A stretch of DNA of 64,000 nucleotides, from assembly GCF_014805685.1 (NCBI RefSeq), contig NC_060892.1:5940490-6004489 (forward strand), given 5' to 3'. This DNA is from Silurus meridionalis (taxonomy: Eukaryota; Chordata; Actinopteri; Siluriformes; Siluridae). Made by a program: the position numbers and the translations under genes. Positions 1 through 14,000 of this stretch are shown piece by piece; the stretch's first letter is position 1; each line of letters begins with the position of its first letter. The notes beneath the pieces were generated by a model. That model saw only the letters and a list, made by a program, of their open reading frames with translations, was not told the DNA's origin and did no database searches.

Positions 1-1000
1 GACAAATGGTTGTAGCCACCTGACAATAAGACTGGTATGTGATTTCTCATTTTAGATCTAGTCCCTATTTGCTGTTACAAAATGTTTCACTCTTCTATCA
101 AGATGTTCCATTAGTTTAAAACACTCAACCTTCTGACCCAAAATTCCAATCCCACAACTTAACCGCTGAGCTACCATGTCCTCAGCTCTAAGTTCTATCA
201 ACTAAATTGTCTGCCAAATTCATAATTGTAATGTAAATGCTATTCATATTATTGTACAATCAGGTGTGTTTACCAAAGACCCCAACAAACAGTAGATGCT
301 CAAGTTCCTGAGTTCGGTTCATTCCAATTTTACTTGTATAGCGCTTTTAAGATAGACACTATCTATTGTCCCAAAACAGCTTTTCAGAAATAAATAGATG
401 AATCATTTCAATTTGTAAATCAGCCGATGGTGATGACCTAAGACCTTATAAGTAAGAAACCCTGAGAGGAACCCGATTCATCAATAGAACCCATCCTCAC
501 CTGGGACACACCGAATATTAATTCATTATAGTGTAGTTTCATCATTTTTGAGGTTATAAACTGTATAGATTCAGAGTTTAATTGATTTGAGTTGAAAATA
601 GTTTACATTAGAAATCGGAATATGGACATTTGGAGCAATAATCAGATAATTCAGGTTTCCAGGTTTAAGCATATCTTAGATTATTAGTTTGGGTGGAGTT
701 CTACATGTTCTACCTGTGACCTGTGGGTTTTTCTGGGTTTTTCTATCACCTCTCAAAAAAAAAGTGAGATAGAGGTAGTTACACCTCAGTCATCAAAAAT
801 TCATGAAAAAAAAAATCAGCTTTCATTCACATTCAGGGTTCAACATCGCATAAATAAACTACAGTCGTCAATATATTAATGGTCCTCACAATGATAGCAC
901 TAAACCATTAGGTGTTTTAAAAGCTGTTAGATGCTCCTGTGGCTTCATCTGAGCTGAATAGGTGTCTGTTGGAGGTCAGGCTGCTGGGAGGAGGTGGATA
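1..1000. other. Non-coding AT-rich stretch with a dispersed repeat
   Basis: No coding exon is visible. Positions about 331-560 are a decayed copy of a dispersed repeat that opens with a TTTTACTTGTATAGCGC-like motif and closes with GAACCCATCCTCA. Related copies lie at 7230-7460 and 56200-56340. Confidence 0.5.
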
Positions 1001-1121
1001 TCTGATCTGATATCTTACACACCCAGGAGAGGGGCTGGACTTCAGGGACAGGTTTTTAGAGTTTCACCACTTCTTTTTTTTACAAGAAGGTGTCGACTTC
1101 ACTCTCGAGCTTCAGCCAATG
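1000..1121 (+). other. Possible untranslated first exon of the tmprss9-like gene
   Basis: A GC-richer patch ends in CCAATG followed by GTGAGT, a strong splice donor at 1122. A candidate acceptor (TTCCAG) lies at 4259, just before the first coding exon. If spliced together, the ATG at the exon edge would read a 10-codon upstream ORF that stops at 4288-4290, seven bases before the main ATG. No transcript evidence is available, and the acceptor has a poor pyrimidine tract. Confidence 0.25.
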
Positions 1122-2430
1122 GTGAGTAATATCTATTTCTCTGAAGATCTCAAAACATTTGTAATAAAATAAATAAAAATAAATGACATGTTTTTACTCT
1201 TGAGAAGGTGTTCGATCGTGTGTAAGAGTTCTGCCATGTTTAATCTTTTTTTTTGTTTTATTGTTAGAAACATTTCTCCATTCACCCCAATGGGCTGCAA
1301 ATTAAATCATTTTGAACATTAATTTCAAATTGATTGTGTTTCTTTTTCTAGGATTTTGTTGCACTTCACTGAACTTGAACTAATTCATGGAAATAAAAAC
1401 TGGTTGAAATCTAATAAAATTGCTTAGTTTAATAACAAAATAATCCAAATATAACATTTAATCTTATATTTGCTTAATTATAATCTACTCATAGAATATA
1501 CAATCTGCATTGGACTCTGTTCAGGTGTTTTCTAATGTTACAATGCCATTTTTGCAGTGTATACATTTTGCCAAATTGTCACGCGGTTTTGATGACACTG
1601 ATATCCTGTATCCCCTCAGGACAAGAGACACTAAGGAAAACAATTCCCATATCAACAAACTGAATTATACACACACTTCTATTTATAAATATAATAAAAT
1701 GTCCTTATTTGGTTTTTATCTCTGCTTTAATTAATATGTTTTAGGGAGAATAAATGAATACAAAACAACCTATTTCAAATATTGTAACAAAACAATGTGG
1801 CATTTTGTGTCTTTACTGATGATACATATGAACACACTATTATTGGTGCAGAGACTGAATACCAAAACCTCTTGTTACAGTTTGTACACCAAAAAAACAA
1901 CAACAGGTCAATTGGTTTATAATCTGAACAAAATGAATTTCTATGAAAGTATTAGACATAGACTTAGATATACTTTATTCATCCTGTGAGGGAAATGATT
2001 GTGTTACAGCAGCGGGTTACACAAACAGTGTAAAAAAAATTACAATTAAAATTTGTGTTTATTAAAAAAATGTAAAAAGCAGAATGTAATTATATAATTG
2101 TAAAACTTATAAAAAATTTATATAACTTTTATAAATAAATACAATATTGCAGATGATGCATGCTGTAGTGAGTAGTGAAGAGTGAGTAACATTCATGTCA
2201 TGTTATAATTAAGTCATAAGTAATTATTTGACTTTACTGTGCATTATAGCATTGTAAATATGATAAGGAGCGTTTAGTATTATTATTATTACTATTATTA
2301 TTATTTTTTTTTTTTACAACAAGCACCTTATAACTGTTTGCTACAAGAGCTGTCTTGTTTTTTCTCCTTGCATACTGCATATATACTATTAGAGAGATTA
2401 TTCATACAAAAAAACCTAATGATATATATA

Positions 2431-2963
2431 CAGTACAGACCAAAAGTTTGGACACACCTTCTCAGAGTTTTCTTTATTTTCATGACTATGACACACTGAA
2501 GGCATCAAAACTATGAATGAACACATGTGGAATTATATATGGAATTATATACATAACAAAAAAGTGTGAAACAACTGAAAAATGTCATATTCTAGGTTCT
2601 TCAAAGTAGCCACCTTTTGCTTTGATTACTGCTTTGCACACTCTTGGCATTCTCTTGATGAGCTTCAAGAGGTAGTCACCTGAAATGGTCTTCCAACAGC
2701 CTTGAAGGAGTTCCCCGAGAGATGCTTGGCACTTGTTGGCCCTTTTGCCTTCACTCTGCGGTCCAGCTCACCCCTAAACCATCTCGATTGGGTTCAGGTC
2801 CGGTGACTGTGGAGGCCAGGTCATCTGGCGCAGCACCCCATCACTCTCCTTCCTGGTCAAATAGCCCTTAATGCCTTCAGTGTGACGCTACAATTTTCAT
2901 AGTCATGAAAATAAAGAAAACTCTTTGAATGAGAAGGTGTGTCCAAACCTTTGGTCTGTACTG
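2431..2963 (-). mobile_element. Internally deleted Tc1-type transposon, copy 1
   Basis: The ends are inverted repeats starting CAGTACAGACCAAAAG, flanked by TA on both sides, which is the Tc1/mariner target duplication. Read on the minus strand, the interior resembles the C-terminal end of a Tc1 transposase (KGYLTRKESDGV, then PDLNPIE with the third catalytic acid, then an AVIKAKGGYF-like tail), broken by frameshifts. The N-terminal DNA-binding half is absent, so the element is non-autonomous. A sister copy lies at 47010-47560. Confidence 0.85.
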
Positions 2964-3050
2964 TATATATATATTTACTGTAATGTAATGTATTTTTATA
3001 AAACATATAATAATGTAAAATCCATTATAATTTGTTGTAAACAGTAAATA

Positions 3051-3579
3051 CATTATATAGACAAAAGTATGGTGGTTCTTCCCCAAACTTTTACCACAAA
3101 GTTGGAGGCACACAAGTGTATAGGGTGTCTCTGTATGCAGTGGCATTAAACTTGCTCTTCGCTTAAACTAGGAGACCCAGGCCTGTTCCAGCATGACAAT
3201 GCCCCTGTGCACAAAGCCAGCTCTATGAAGATAAGCTTCGACTGAAGTTGGGTTGAAGTGAAAGATCTTGAGTGGCCTGCTACAGAGCTCTGACCTCGTC
3301 CATACTGAATACCTTTGGTATGAATTGAAACACTGAGAGCACTCCAGACCTCCTCACCTCACCTACATCAGTATGTGACTTTACTAACACCCTTGTGGAT
3401 GAATAAACACAAATCTCCACAAACACACTCCAAAATCTAGTGGAACATAAACCCAGAAGAGTGGAGGATATTATAACAGTAAATGGGGACTAAATGTGGA
3501 ATGAGATGGAGAGCATATATGAATCTGGTGTGGCCATATTAATGGTCAGGTGTCCACAAACGTTTGTCCATATAGTGTA
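3051..3579 (+). mobile_element. Decayed Tc1-like transposon of a second family
   Basis: The ends resemble the inverted repeat CACTATATGGACAAAAG. Inside, the plus strand keeps a broken transposase fragment with FQHDNAPVHKASSMKI in fragmented frame. The same family appears at 8751-8883, 20262-21125, 33106-33220, 35470-35772 and 44130-44300, and as short end fragments near 51780 and 55310. Confidence 0.75.
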
Positions 3580-4233
3580 GGTCTGACTAGTGTTGCTAAC
3601 ACAGTGTCATTTTTAGATGTCTTGAGCGACTATAGTAAAAAAAAAAAAAAAGATACTTGTGATAAATCTAGTGATAATAGTCCTGCATTTGATATGTCTC
3701 TCAAGCTGCAATCTATACAAGCTAAGAGAAGCTGTGTTTATTTAACATTTAGGAAAGGAGTCTCCAAATTTAAATAAATTCCCCCAACATGTTTAGGACA
3801 AATGAATTTAGGCTTTGCAGTTTCTCAGTACTATAACAACTATTGCTATGAAACGTTTGTCTCAAGACAGATAAAATATAGACATTGTTGCGGAAGTGGC
3901 TGTTTTCAGACTTTTATAATGTAAGTGAGAAAAATGTTTCAGTAATATTTCACAACATTAAATGTATCAGTGGTACAGTACTCTTCTTCAGCACCCCATA
4001 ATGTCATTGTGTTTAATTCTTCACTGAGCTAATATATCTGTCCTAACAGACAAAACTCGGTGAGAAGAAAACATTGTGTACATTTACTTTGTACTGAATC
4101 ATTCCTTCAGAATGGATTTTTAAAGTTTTTGGCATTGTTATGGAACTGAAATAGTATCAGTACTGTTAGTGGGTTACAGGGTGTGTGAGCAGGCAGCATA
4201 ACAATGCTGCGAAGATCCGGATGAAACTGTAGT
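3580..4233. other. Intergenic or first-intron DNA without recognised gene
   Basis: AT-rich sequence. A short stretch near 3740-3775 (GGAGTCTCC context) resembles pieces near 7080 and 13815, which suggests a worn dispersed element. Nothing coding is supported. Confidence 0.4.
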
Positions 4234-4296
4234 ATGCTGAAACTTATTTGTGGTTCCAGGTCTCAGAGGTTCAGATTTCTGAGGACTAATAAAGCA

Positions 4297-7200
4297 ATGA
4301 AACAGCAGCAGCAGAGTACGTGGCCTGAGGCTGATCCTCCTTCCACATCGTCCTCCTCTGTGTGCAGATACATTACACTGTACAGCATCTTGGTGTTCCT
4401 CCTCATCTGTGCTTTTGTGGGTGTCATGATAGGTGAGTGCCACTGTGCAAAAAAAAGTTCGCTATTGACCTGCATGCATGTATATGCTGGAAATGTCAGG
4501 TGCTGCTTTAAATATAGTGAAATACTGAAAATAGCGAAATACTGAAACTTATATATAGAAATTAGAAACTCAGTATAGTTTACTAGTATACTTTAGTATA
4601 CACTTTAATGTACAACTCCGCCTTCAGAGTTAAGCCACTCCCAACAGGCTATGTCTGACCAGTTTTGCTAACATAGTGTCATTTTTAGATGGACATACTT
4701 TGGCCCAGCTAGGCCAAATTAAAGGTCACCATGGTTTAACTTTATCCCTTTATGACCCCTAGTTTGGGCATCTTTGTTATAGACTAAGTTGCTTAATCAT
4801 TGAATTGTGGTTGTCAAACTATCCACACTATACCATATATGTAAGAAGTAGAAAATAAGGCAAAAATGGCTTTTGGAAAAACATTTGGAAAAATAAGGAC
4901 CAGCTTTAATTTTTTTGTCTAGCTCATCTTGTGATGAATATTACAGATGTTAGTAGGTGATAAACTGTTCTGTTGATCCCGTTCAGTGTACGCGGTGCAG
5001 AAGGAGCATTACTTCATGGACACGGTGGAGTTAAAAGGCCTACAATACAAAGCCGACCTCAAGGATAAAATGTCTGCATTTTTTTTAATCCTGACAGCCA
5101 CTTTGGAAACAAAGGTAGGAGCAGCACAAAGAAAAAGGTAAAGTTCTTATTTAATCTGGTTGTTTTGAATTTTGAAATGAAATTCATGTACTCTGGATTT
5201 AACCTTACAGATGTTCTATCAGGTTTCTGAGGGGTTTAGTGATATTTAAATGGCACGGCTGTGTAAGGAATAAAACACTCAGGCGCATGCTGGTAAAGGA
5301 ATTTAATAATGATTTTAGTTTCACCACTCAAAAATGCCAGTATTAATCTTTTGCTTGACAGATTATACGTTTTATCTGTTTATAGTTACATTTAATGTCG
5401 CAGAACATCTGTGAAACAAAACAAAATCACTTGCAGTATAGCAGCTATAAACAGCCCTACCCTCAGCAGCCTCTCTTTTTTTGGTCTATTTTAATATGAA
5501 CGGGACAAAAATGCAGCTCTTCACAATACTCGAGAAACAAAGCGCAAACTTCTTCCTCCTAAAGATTAAAAATAAAATTAAAAGTAATATTGATCAACAG
5601 CTTCTGGTCGATCAGAATCCAGCCTTTAAAGTCGCTGCTTCCAATCATTGTTGTGTTTATGTTGAGTTTCCTGGTCTTTCATTATATACACAGTTTCAGG
5701 ATCATTTACAATATTTATTCGTGTAAAGATTTGCACATACTTAATTCAAAATGATAAAAACCAACTAAATATTTATTTAGTTGTTATTAATATAACTATT
5801 TTTAAATGTTTGAAGTAACTAAAATGTATCCAAAAGTACATAGAAGAATTATTATTTCACTTAAGATTTTGTGCCTCCTTTTCATAAGAACACATTTCGT
5901 TGTGTTTTTTTTTTGTTGCATTTTTCCATCATATCATCAATATGCAGGCGACCGTTCCCATGGTTTGGCGTACAATTTCTTTATATTACGATGACAATAG
6001 CGATACGAAAAAATAACACGTTGGGACGATACGTGAGATGCCTTACTCTCGCCAGCGGTCGACAGAGTTCAGTTACCTCGGTGTTAAAGTGTGGGTTTTT
6101 TCGACGTTTTTGGTGTTTCAAAGCCAATTTTTAGTTCTTGCCTTTTTTTATCCACATCACCAGATTACTATTAACAAATTACAGCACACTAGCCCATACA
6201 GATACCATTCTTTAAGACTCCTGGGTAGGCTAGGCCATGTCTCAACTTACGATATTTTTAAGTCACTATATAGTCATGTGAACACGTCTCCATCGTAACA
6301 CGGGGACTACCTGTATATAACAGAACAAGGTATTTTTTAGCATTCTAATAAAAATAAGTTTTCTTTAGATTGAAATGTAGTTGCTGTCATATTAAGTATA
6401 ATGTAATGGTGCTCAAATTAGAAAACTTGAAAAAAAAATTTTTTTAATTAAATTGACAATTTTATTATATTACATCTATTGTTACAATCAGCCCTGAATA
6501 CTTTTCCTCTTTCCCTACAGATGCACGATATTTTCATGACCTCATCAATTGCATCCCATTTTGTTTCCTGCCATATCGTTGCATACGGGTAGGTGTGATC
6601 GAGAATTTATACTTCCAGAACATACTAACAATAGACATTTGGGAAGCGTCCTTTATCCTGCATGCCTCTGCGATTTTTTTGCAGGAACATCAGTGATAAC
6701 GTGATGGTGACGCTTCGTTTGGTCTTCAGAGTGGCCGAATTTCAAGTACATTTTACAGACTACAGTGAGAATTTCTTCCAGGAGCAGATTCACTACAGCT
6801 TTCAGGCTTTGGTCACTCCAAACCCGCTGATTGTTCCTGAGTTTGGAAAAATTCAAAACATCGTACCTCTGGGTAAAAGCAAGTTCTGGAACGATTAACC
6901 TTTATACATCTGCTTTTGTTAAGTTTCTCTGCAAATGACTACAATCCTTTATTCATTAAAGAGTGACAGCGTATTTTTTTGCATGTTACATATATCACAT
7001 ATATTGTAAATAAGTTAGTTCCTGTTTTCAATTACGTTATCGCAGGTTTAAACAGTCGTTCAAGCTCTTTTTTTCCTTTATGGAAGGAGTCAGAAAACTG
7101 TGTTATATTTTTACAACGCTACAAAGCAATGACACTGGAAACTTCTTCCATTTAATGTAAAATTGATGTCTCTTTAGAGAATCCTGCAACCATTGTATAT

Positions 7201-8020
7201 ACACATTTTTGTAGCAGTTTATTCAATCCAACTTAGTTTTATTTGTATATTGCTTTTGGACACTGTGCCAAAGCAGCTTTACAGAGATAAATAGGTTATA
7301 AAATATGAATTCACAAGTTTAGTGCCTATAAACTTCTCCCGGTGGAGGCAGTGGTCAGGAAAAATCCCCCGAAGAGCACCTTAACCCTAAGCCTTAAGAG
7401 GAACCAGACTCAAAAGGGAACCCATCCTCATTAGTTAGGCACCGAATGTACATTATTGTCTTGGCCCAAGGGAGTGTAGGAACAATAACAATGTAGTTTG
7501 TTGCAGGTTGTTTGGACAAAAACAGTAGGACAAGGGGTTAGAGTGGTTATTGCTTGTAATGGTCAAGTGTAATGGTGTAACAAATAAAATGCTGTTCAAC
7601 AGTGACAAGAAGACTAGACTCACACAGGCAAGAGAACTGTTTTTGACAACTATTTTAAAAGCTAAACTAACTAACAATCAGCCACAAAATAGCTGACTAC
7701 ACTGGGCTACACTGTCAGAAAAATACAAGGGGTGGCACCATGCCATCTATCCTATGATGTCTAAACAATGATGATACCTATGTGGTGGAATATATGTGTC
7801 CACACATTCTTACCTGTTCTCAAACAGGGTGACTAGCAAACACTTCTCTTCCTCCTCTTCCTCCCAGGTAGTGCTTCAGGTTACTGCTTTTAAATTGTAG
7901 GCTCCACCTCCTCTGGACAGGCTCTTGCTCTTTATTGGTCCCCTTTTTTCCAGGCCTTTACTACAATTAACTGGTGACTCCACCTATATGACAGTAGAGA
8001 GCCAAAGAAAGAGCTAATAG

Positions 8021-8097
<77 letters not shown>

Positions 8098-11000
8098 GGG
8101 GGGGTGTAACAGTAAGGCATAGACCACTTCATATGCTGGCAGCTTGAATGCATCTTGTATGATAATCTATGATAAAACAGGAATCAGGCTCATATATGTT
8201 TATTTCTTGTATATTTTATAATTCTTTGCTTATCTGTTCTCAGGTTCTAGCGGAAAGTCATACTATGTAATCGACCCTAACGAAAGTGAGAATGGATTTC
8301 ATTATACTGTTTCTCAAAACTCTTTTAAAGGTGCAGTTTGTCTTGTTTTTTTTTCTCGACCTGGAAGCTGTCCCATTAAAATGATAACATTTGTATTTAT
8401 AGAAATAAAAAATCTTTTACTCATTCCAATTGCTGTTGTCTATTTGGGAAATCAAAATCGGTGGTCATCAACAAATCTTTTATCTTTCAGCACCACAAAT
8501 CTGTGGTTGGTTCAGAAACTGCAAGTAGCCGCCAATATTTGAAAATTAATATTAAACATCAGGAACACAAATAGACCTGTAACTTTGTTTCATACTTCTT
8601 TTGGCCAAACAAACTCTGTTTAATGTATACACATCAGTTGCTCTGTCCACTTCATGCTTCTATACGTTGTCACCTGACTGCTATAAAATGATAACTATCA
8701 AGTTGAAAGAGAAAAAAAAATCGTATTTTCTTTGTAGTGCTAGTCGAACATACAATATATGGACAAATGTTTTGGGACACCTGACACTTTTGCAGCAATA
8801 CATGGTATATCCTCAAACTGTTGGACTCACAAAGCTGGAGGCATTATGGCCAGACATCCACGAATTGTTGTCCATATAGTGTACCTTAAAAATCAGTGAT
8901 TGGTTCTTCTGGATAAATTCTTCACAAGAGACATCTGTTTGCATTTTTCCAGCTACAGAGATCAGCTCTACCCCGAGATAGAACAAGAAAACTCATCTTT
9001 CAAATCATATATACTTTAATCAAAAGGAGGTGGAGTTCATTTAGAAAAGCTAGTCAGTGTTTACACTGGAGTTACATTCAATTTCACCTTGCATGCAGTA
9101 GGGGGCGCTAAAAATAGCAAACGACTCCTTTAATGTTAATAACAAAAGTGGAAATATTATACCATGTCCTATAAGATTTATTTATACAGCATGTCAATTT
9201 TCTTCATTCCAGGTAGATGTCCTGATGACATGTTCACCTGTGCCAGTGGAGAGTGTGTGACTAAACCAAATCCTGAGTGCGACTCCGTGTTGGATTGTGC
9301 TGATGCGTCAGACGAGGCATACTGCTGTGAGCATTTACTTATCATATTACATATTATCACTTTATCTGGTCAGGTCATCATCTGCTGATCTATGTGAAGT
9401 GCATTTCCACATCACCATGCAGAAAATTTTTATAAAATGTAATGAAAAGAAATTATGAAAAAAATTTCTAATCATTAGTTTGTTCTGAATTCGGTTCCCT
9501 GGTGGTCTAGTGGTTAGGATGCGGCGCTCTCACCGCTGCGGCCCGGGTTTGATCCCCAGTCAGGGGACCAACCCCAGCCATTAGAGTTACACAAACCTTA
9601 GTGCCGGTCCCAAGCCCGGATAAATGTGGAGGGTTGCGTTAGGAAGGGCATCCAGCGTAAAAACATGTGCCAAATCAAACATGCGGATGACCCGCCGTGG
9701 CGACCCCTAATGGGAGAAGCCGAAAGAAAGTTTAAGTTTGTTCTGAATTTACCAAGTATTCACAAATTTGTTTAGTGTAAAAATAGTGATTATATTAATA
9801 ATGTTCGATAATTTATGTTAAATATATCTACTTATCTATAGTATATACTGTCATGTGCAAATGTTTTTTATATTCAAAGCACAAAGTGGAAAGTTTACAT
9901 TATACGTTCTATATTGTATTCATTCCAAAGTTGCATCTTCCTTCCCAAATATGCTGATTTTTGGTTATACCATGTAGACCTATCCTTTAACTTTTTGAAA
10001 TGCTCTCATATCATCTGGACATCTTCTGTATGTCCTCAGGGCAAAAATGTACCTATCAGGTCTATATACAGTACAGAAATGTTCTTGAAAAAAAAATACA
10101 AAATGACTTCACTGCATCTGTTCCATACAGTACATAAAAATATACCTTAAGAAATACTTATTTAGACTTAAATAACTGTCATTTAAATCCATGTTAATGG
10201 ATTAAAAATAATAATGTTAGTGGAAGCCACCTTTCATTGGAGGTTAATCATTGTTGAGGTGTACTGTGCAGCGATTGGGGGCTTAAATGAAGAACTATTT
10301 CATGCAAAAAAAGTGTGGTCGTAAGCCATTGTAGACTGCTAATAAACCATTTATGTGGAGTGTTCACCATTTACTGCAAAATAATATTTTTTTAATCCAT
10401 TGTGTTTGTAATGAGTAGCATGTGGCAGGAAACTGGTGGTGGACAGTCGGGTTGTTGGGGGTGGAAATGCCCGTCATGGTGATTTGCCCTGGCAGGTCAG
10501 TCTAAGACTTCGCGGCAGTCACACTTGTGGCGCTTCCATCATCAACCGCCATTGGCTGGTCAGCGCTGCACACTGCTTTGAGAGGTAAGTGCTCAAGCAA
10601 TCAACAGATAAACCTTTTAACAGCTCAATTCTTGAACCCAGAAAAACATAGAATCTTTATACACCAAACCCCTCAACATCTACACCGCTAAATACTGCTA
10701 AAACAATGAACCATTAAAACTGCCAGGCACTGTCGAAAACAACTAAAACATTTAACCCCTTAACTACTCAGTAATTGAAACAATACACCACTCAGCCAAT
10801 CAGTATGCTCCTAAACTGCTGAACCACAGAACTACTAACCAATACATCACTTATCCACTAAGCCAGAGTGCCATTACACAACTAACCCTCAATCGCTAAT
10901 TAATAAACTGCTAATTCTAACAGCTACTAAAGCCTACAATCAGTCAGTATCTTAACCCCTCAAAAACTAAATCATTGAGCCCTCAACCACTTAAACATTC

Positions 11001-14000
11001 AGTTATACAATCAATCCCCAACCCGCTGAACAATATACCCTCTACACCACACATGAATTCTTTTACAGGTTTAGTATATTAAATGCTCTCTTCTGTTCCC
11101 TGTAGCAGTAAAAACCCAAGGGACTGGACGGCGCTGGTTGGAGCCAGTTCAGTGAGTGGGATGGAGAAAGGAGCCTTCACTGTAAACATCAAAACGCTGA
11201 TCCTATCTCCAGATTATAACCCCATAAACTCAGACAGTGATGTAAGCGTGCTGGAGCTGGAGAAGCCTCTGACTTTCACTCCTTACATCCAGCCCATCTG
11301 CATCCCATCCTCGTCTCACGTCTTCACTCCTGGACAAGACTGCATCGTATCTGGATGGGGAGCCACCTCACAGGACAGCAGTAAGTGGGGTGATATAAAT
11401 GGGTTCAGGGTAAACCCATGTGCAAATTGCAAACTAAATTTCCTCCATTATCAAAGTTTATAGGACTGTGGTGAGACCTGAGATGTTGTATGGTTCAGAG
11501 ACAGTGGCATTGAGTAAAAGACAGGAGGTGGAGCTGGAGGTAGCAGAGCTGAAGATGTTGAGATTTTAATTGGCAGTGACAATGATGGACAGGATCAGAA
11601 ACGAGTTTATTAGAGGGACAGCGCATGTAGGACGTTTTGGAGACAAGGTGAGGAAGGCGAGATTGAGATGGTTTGGACATGTTCAGAGGAGGGACATGGG
11701 GTATATCAGTAGGATCTGCTGTAGCGACCCCTAATGGGAACAGCGAAAAGAAGAAGAAGAAAAAGAAGAAGATGATTGTAGCTTTTAAAAAACAACATAA
11801 AAAATGTAAAGATGGTGGGATTAAGTACAATATAACAGTGTACTTGGTGGTGTGAGGGTTCAGTCATTTGGTAAGGAAAAATGCAAAATAGCCTTTCAAG
11901 CAGTCTTTTAGCCTACATGTAAAATAAGGCCAAAATTCGGTATATTTTTTCATCATATAAAGTTTTTGTTGTTATTTATGACAATATACCATCTCCTAAT
12001 AGTATCAACATTACAGAACTACATATTCTAATGTAAAAAGTCATGCTATGTTTGACTGTTTACCGTTAAACAACTTGCACACAATGGGCTAACTATTTAA
12101 ATATTGTGTAAATAAATCAAAACACTAAGTAGACTAACATTTGAATAATCTATTATGTAAAGATTATGTAAATTCTACGCAAACACCAACCTAACACAAA
12201 CACATGCCTAAAACTAAGCAAAATCAATAGGTAGCCTTTCTATTAACGTATAATCATTTATAACCAATTAGCAAAACATGCTAATCTGTTAACGTATGAG
12301 GAGATTACACTGAATATTCCTCATGATACTAGATAACTTTACCCTTGTTACTTGTGAAGTAAAATGAATGTCAAATAAGAGCTAACATAGCATTAACATT
12401 TATTTGAAAACCTACTTTCTGTGTTAGCTTTATATCTTTTTGTATCCCTGCGTGTTTGTGAACAGAAACGTTGCCTTCCACACTTCAAAAGGCCTCAGTG
12501 AAGATCATTGATTCCAACGTGTGCAACAATTCCAAAGTATACAGAGGGCCCTCACCAGTAACATGATGTGTGCCGGCTTCCTGCAGGGAAAAGTCGACTC
12601 CTGCCAGGTTTCTTTTCATTATTGTCCATATTCATGATCTAGTTCAGGAGGAAATCTGAAGATTTATGAAGTTGTATAGGATTCCAGAGATTTCACTGAT
12701 TGATGACAGTTCCATTATAATGCATAAACATTAGTGATTAGTCTATGACTAAAAATATGCTGCTTGACTAGTGGCACAAGGGATGACCGATGGGACACAT
12801 CATATTTAAAACTTATTTAGAGTATGAACACATGCTACTATGCTGGGGGGATGTGGTAGCTTAGTGGTCAAGGCATTTGACTCAAAGGTGATGAGTTTCA
12901 ATCCCAGCCACACCAAACTCTAAACCCTAAACAAGGCCCTTAGGCCTATAACTGCTCAGTTATTTTAATGAGTTAAATGTAAGTCACTGTGGATAAGGGG
13001 GTCTACCAAATGCCATAATGTTCGATCATTCTATTTTTCAATCTTTATTTCATTTGTGGAAAGTCATTGCTTTCTCAAGTAATGTTTCTATTCTTTTAGC
13101 TTATCTGATCTGATGAGCTGCTTTTAGCTAAACAATGTAAAAAAAACCCATGTGATTTGCTGTAAAAGAAGACTGACTTCAAAAGCCATGTTGGATCATG
13201 TTTAGAAATAAACAGCTGCTTAACTATAGGCATGTCTATCAGCTAAGTCATATTAGCACTGTCTTGTTTGAAACACCATCAATTTGCCCCACAGGGAGAC
13301 TCAGGAGGTCCTCTGGTGTGTGAAGGCAGTCCTGACAGCTTCTTCCTGGCAGGTATAGTGAGTTGGGGAGCAGGCTGCGCACAAACCAATAAGCCTGGAG
13401 TGTATTCCCGGGTCACCGCGCTCCGCAAATGGATCCTGAGCCATGCTGAGCCCATTAGCATTCAGTACAGACCTACGGTTCGCAGCGCAACAAACACTGC
13501 AGTCCTTCGTGCTAAGTCCATCACATCAACTCCTTTGGTGTCAGATAGGAATACTACAACTGGTGAGAATGTGATGATGCACTAATTATATCATTATGCT
13601 CTACTACATGCCTTTGCATTATAAAAATGCCATATCTGGATTCTGATTGGTCAGAAGCTGTTGATTAATGTTATATACCTTTTTTTTTTTTTTTATGAAT
13701 AATTATAGTTTCTATAGAAACAACTTTATTTGTGCTTCCAATGTGTACAGTCGCTGAAATAGTAAAGTTTTTGGAGACATTTATTTGTGTAAGCAAAAGT
13801 TTATTTAACATTCATGAAAGGAGTCTCCAGTGTCAGAGATTTACCTGATTTACCTCTGGAGAGAAATAACGGGATGATGAGGGAATATTTGGGGGTTCAA
13901 GCCCTGGTATTGCCAAACTGCCACTCTTGGGCAAACCCTTAATGCTCTGTGCTCCACGGGCACTGTATCATGCTGACCCTGTGCTTCAATCCCAGCTTTC

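Noticed and set aside
4234..4296. Upstream in-frame ATG as tmprss9 start
   Set aside because: Not excluded, but a splice acceptor at 4259 falls between it and the ATG at 4297, and the downstream ATG leaves a normal cytoplasmic tail.
9496..9567. A functional tRNA-Glu(CTC) gene
   Set aside because: The T-stem has a mismatch and the sequence is the head of a SINE with target duplications, so it is counted as part of that element.
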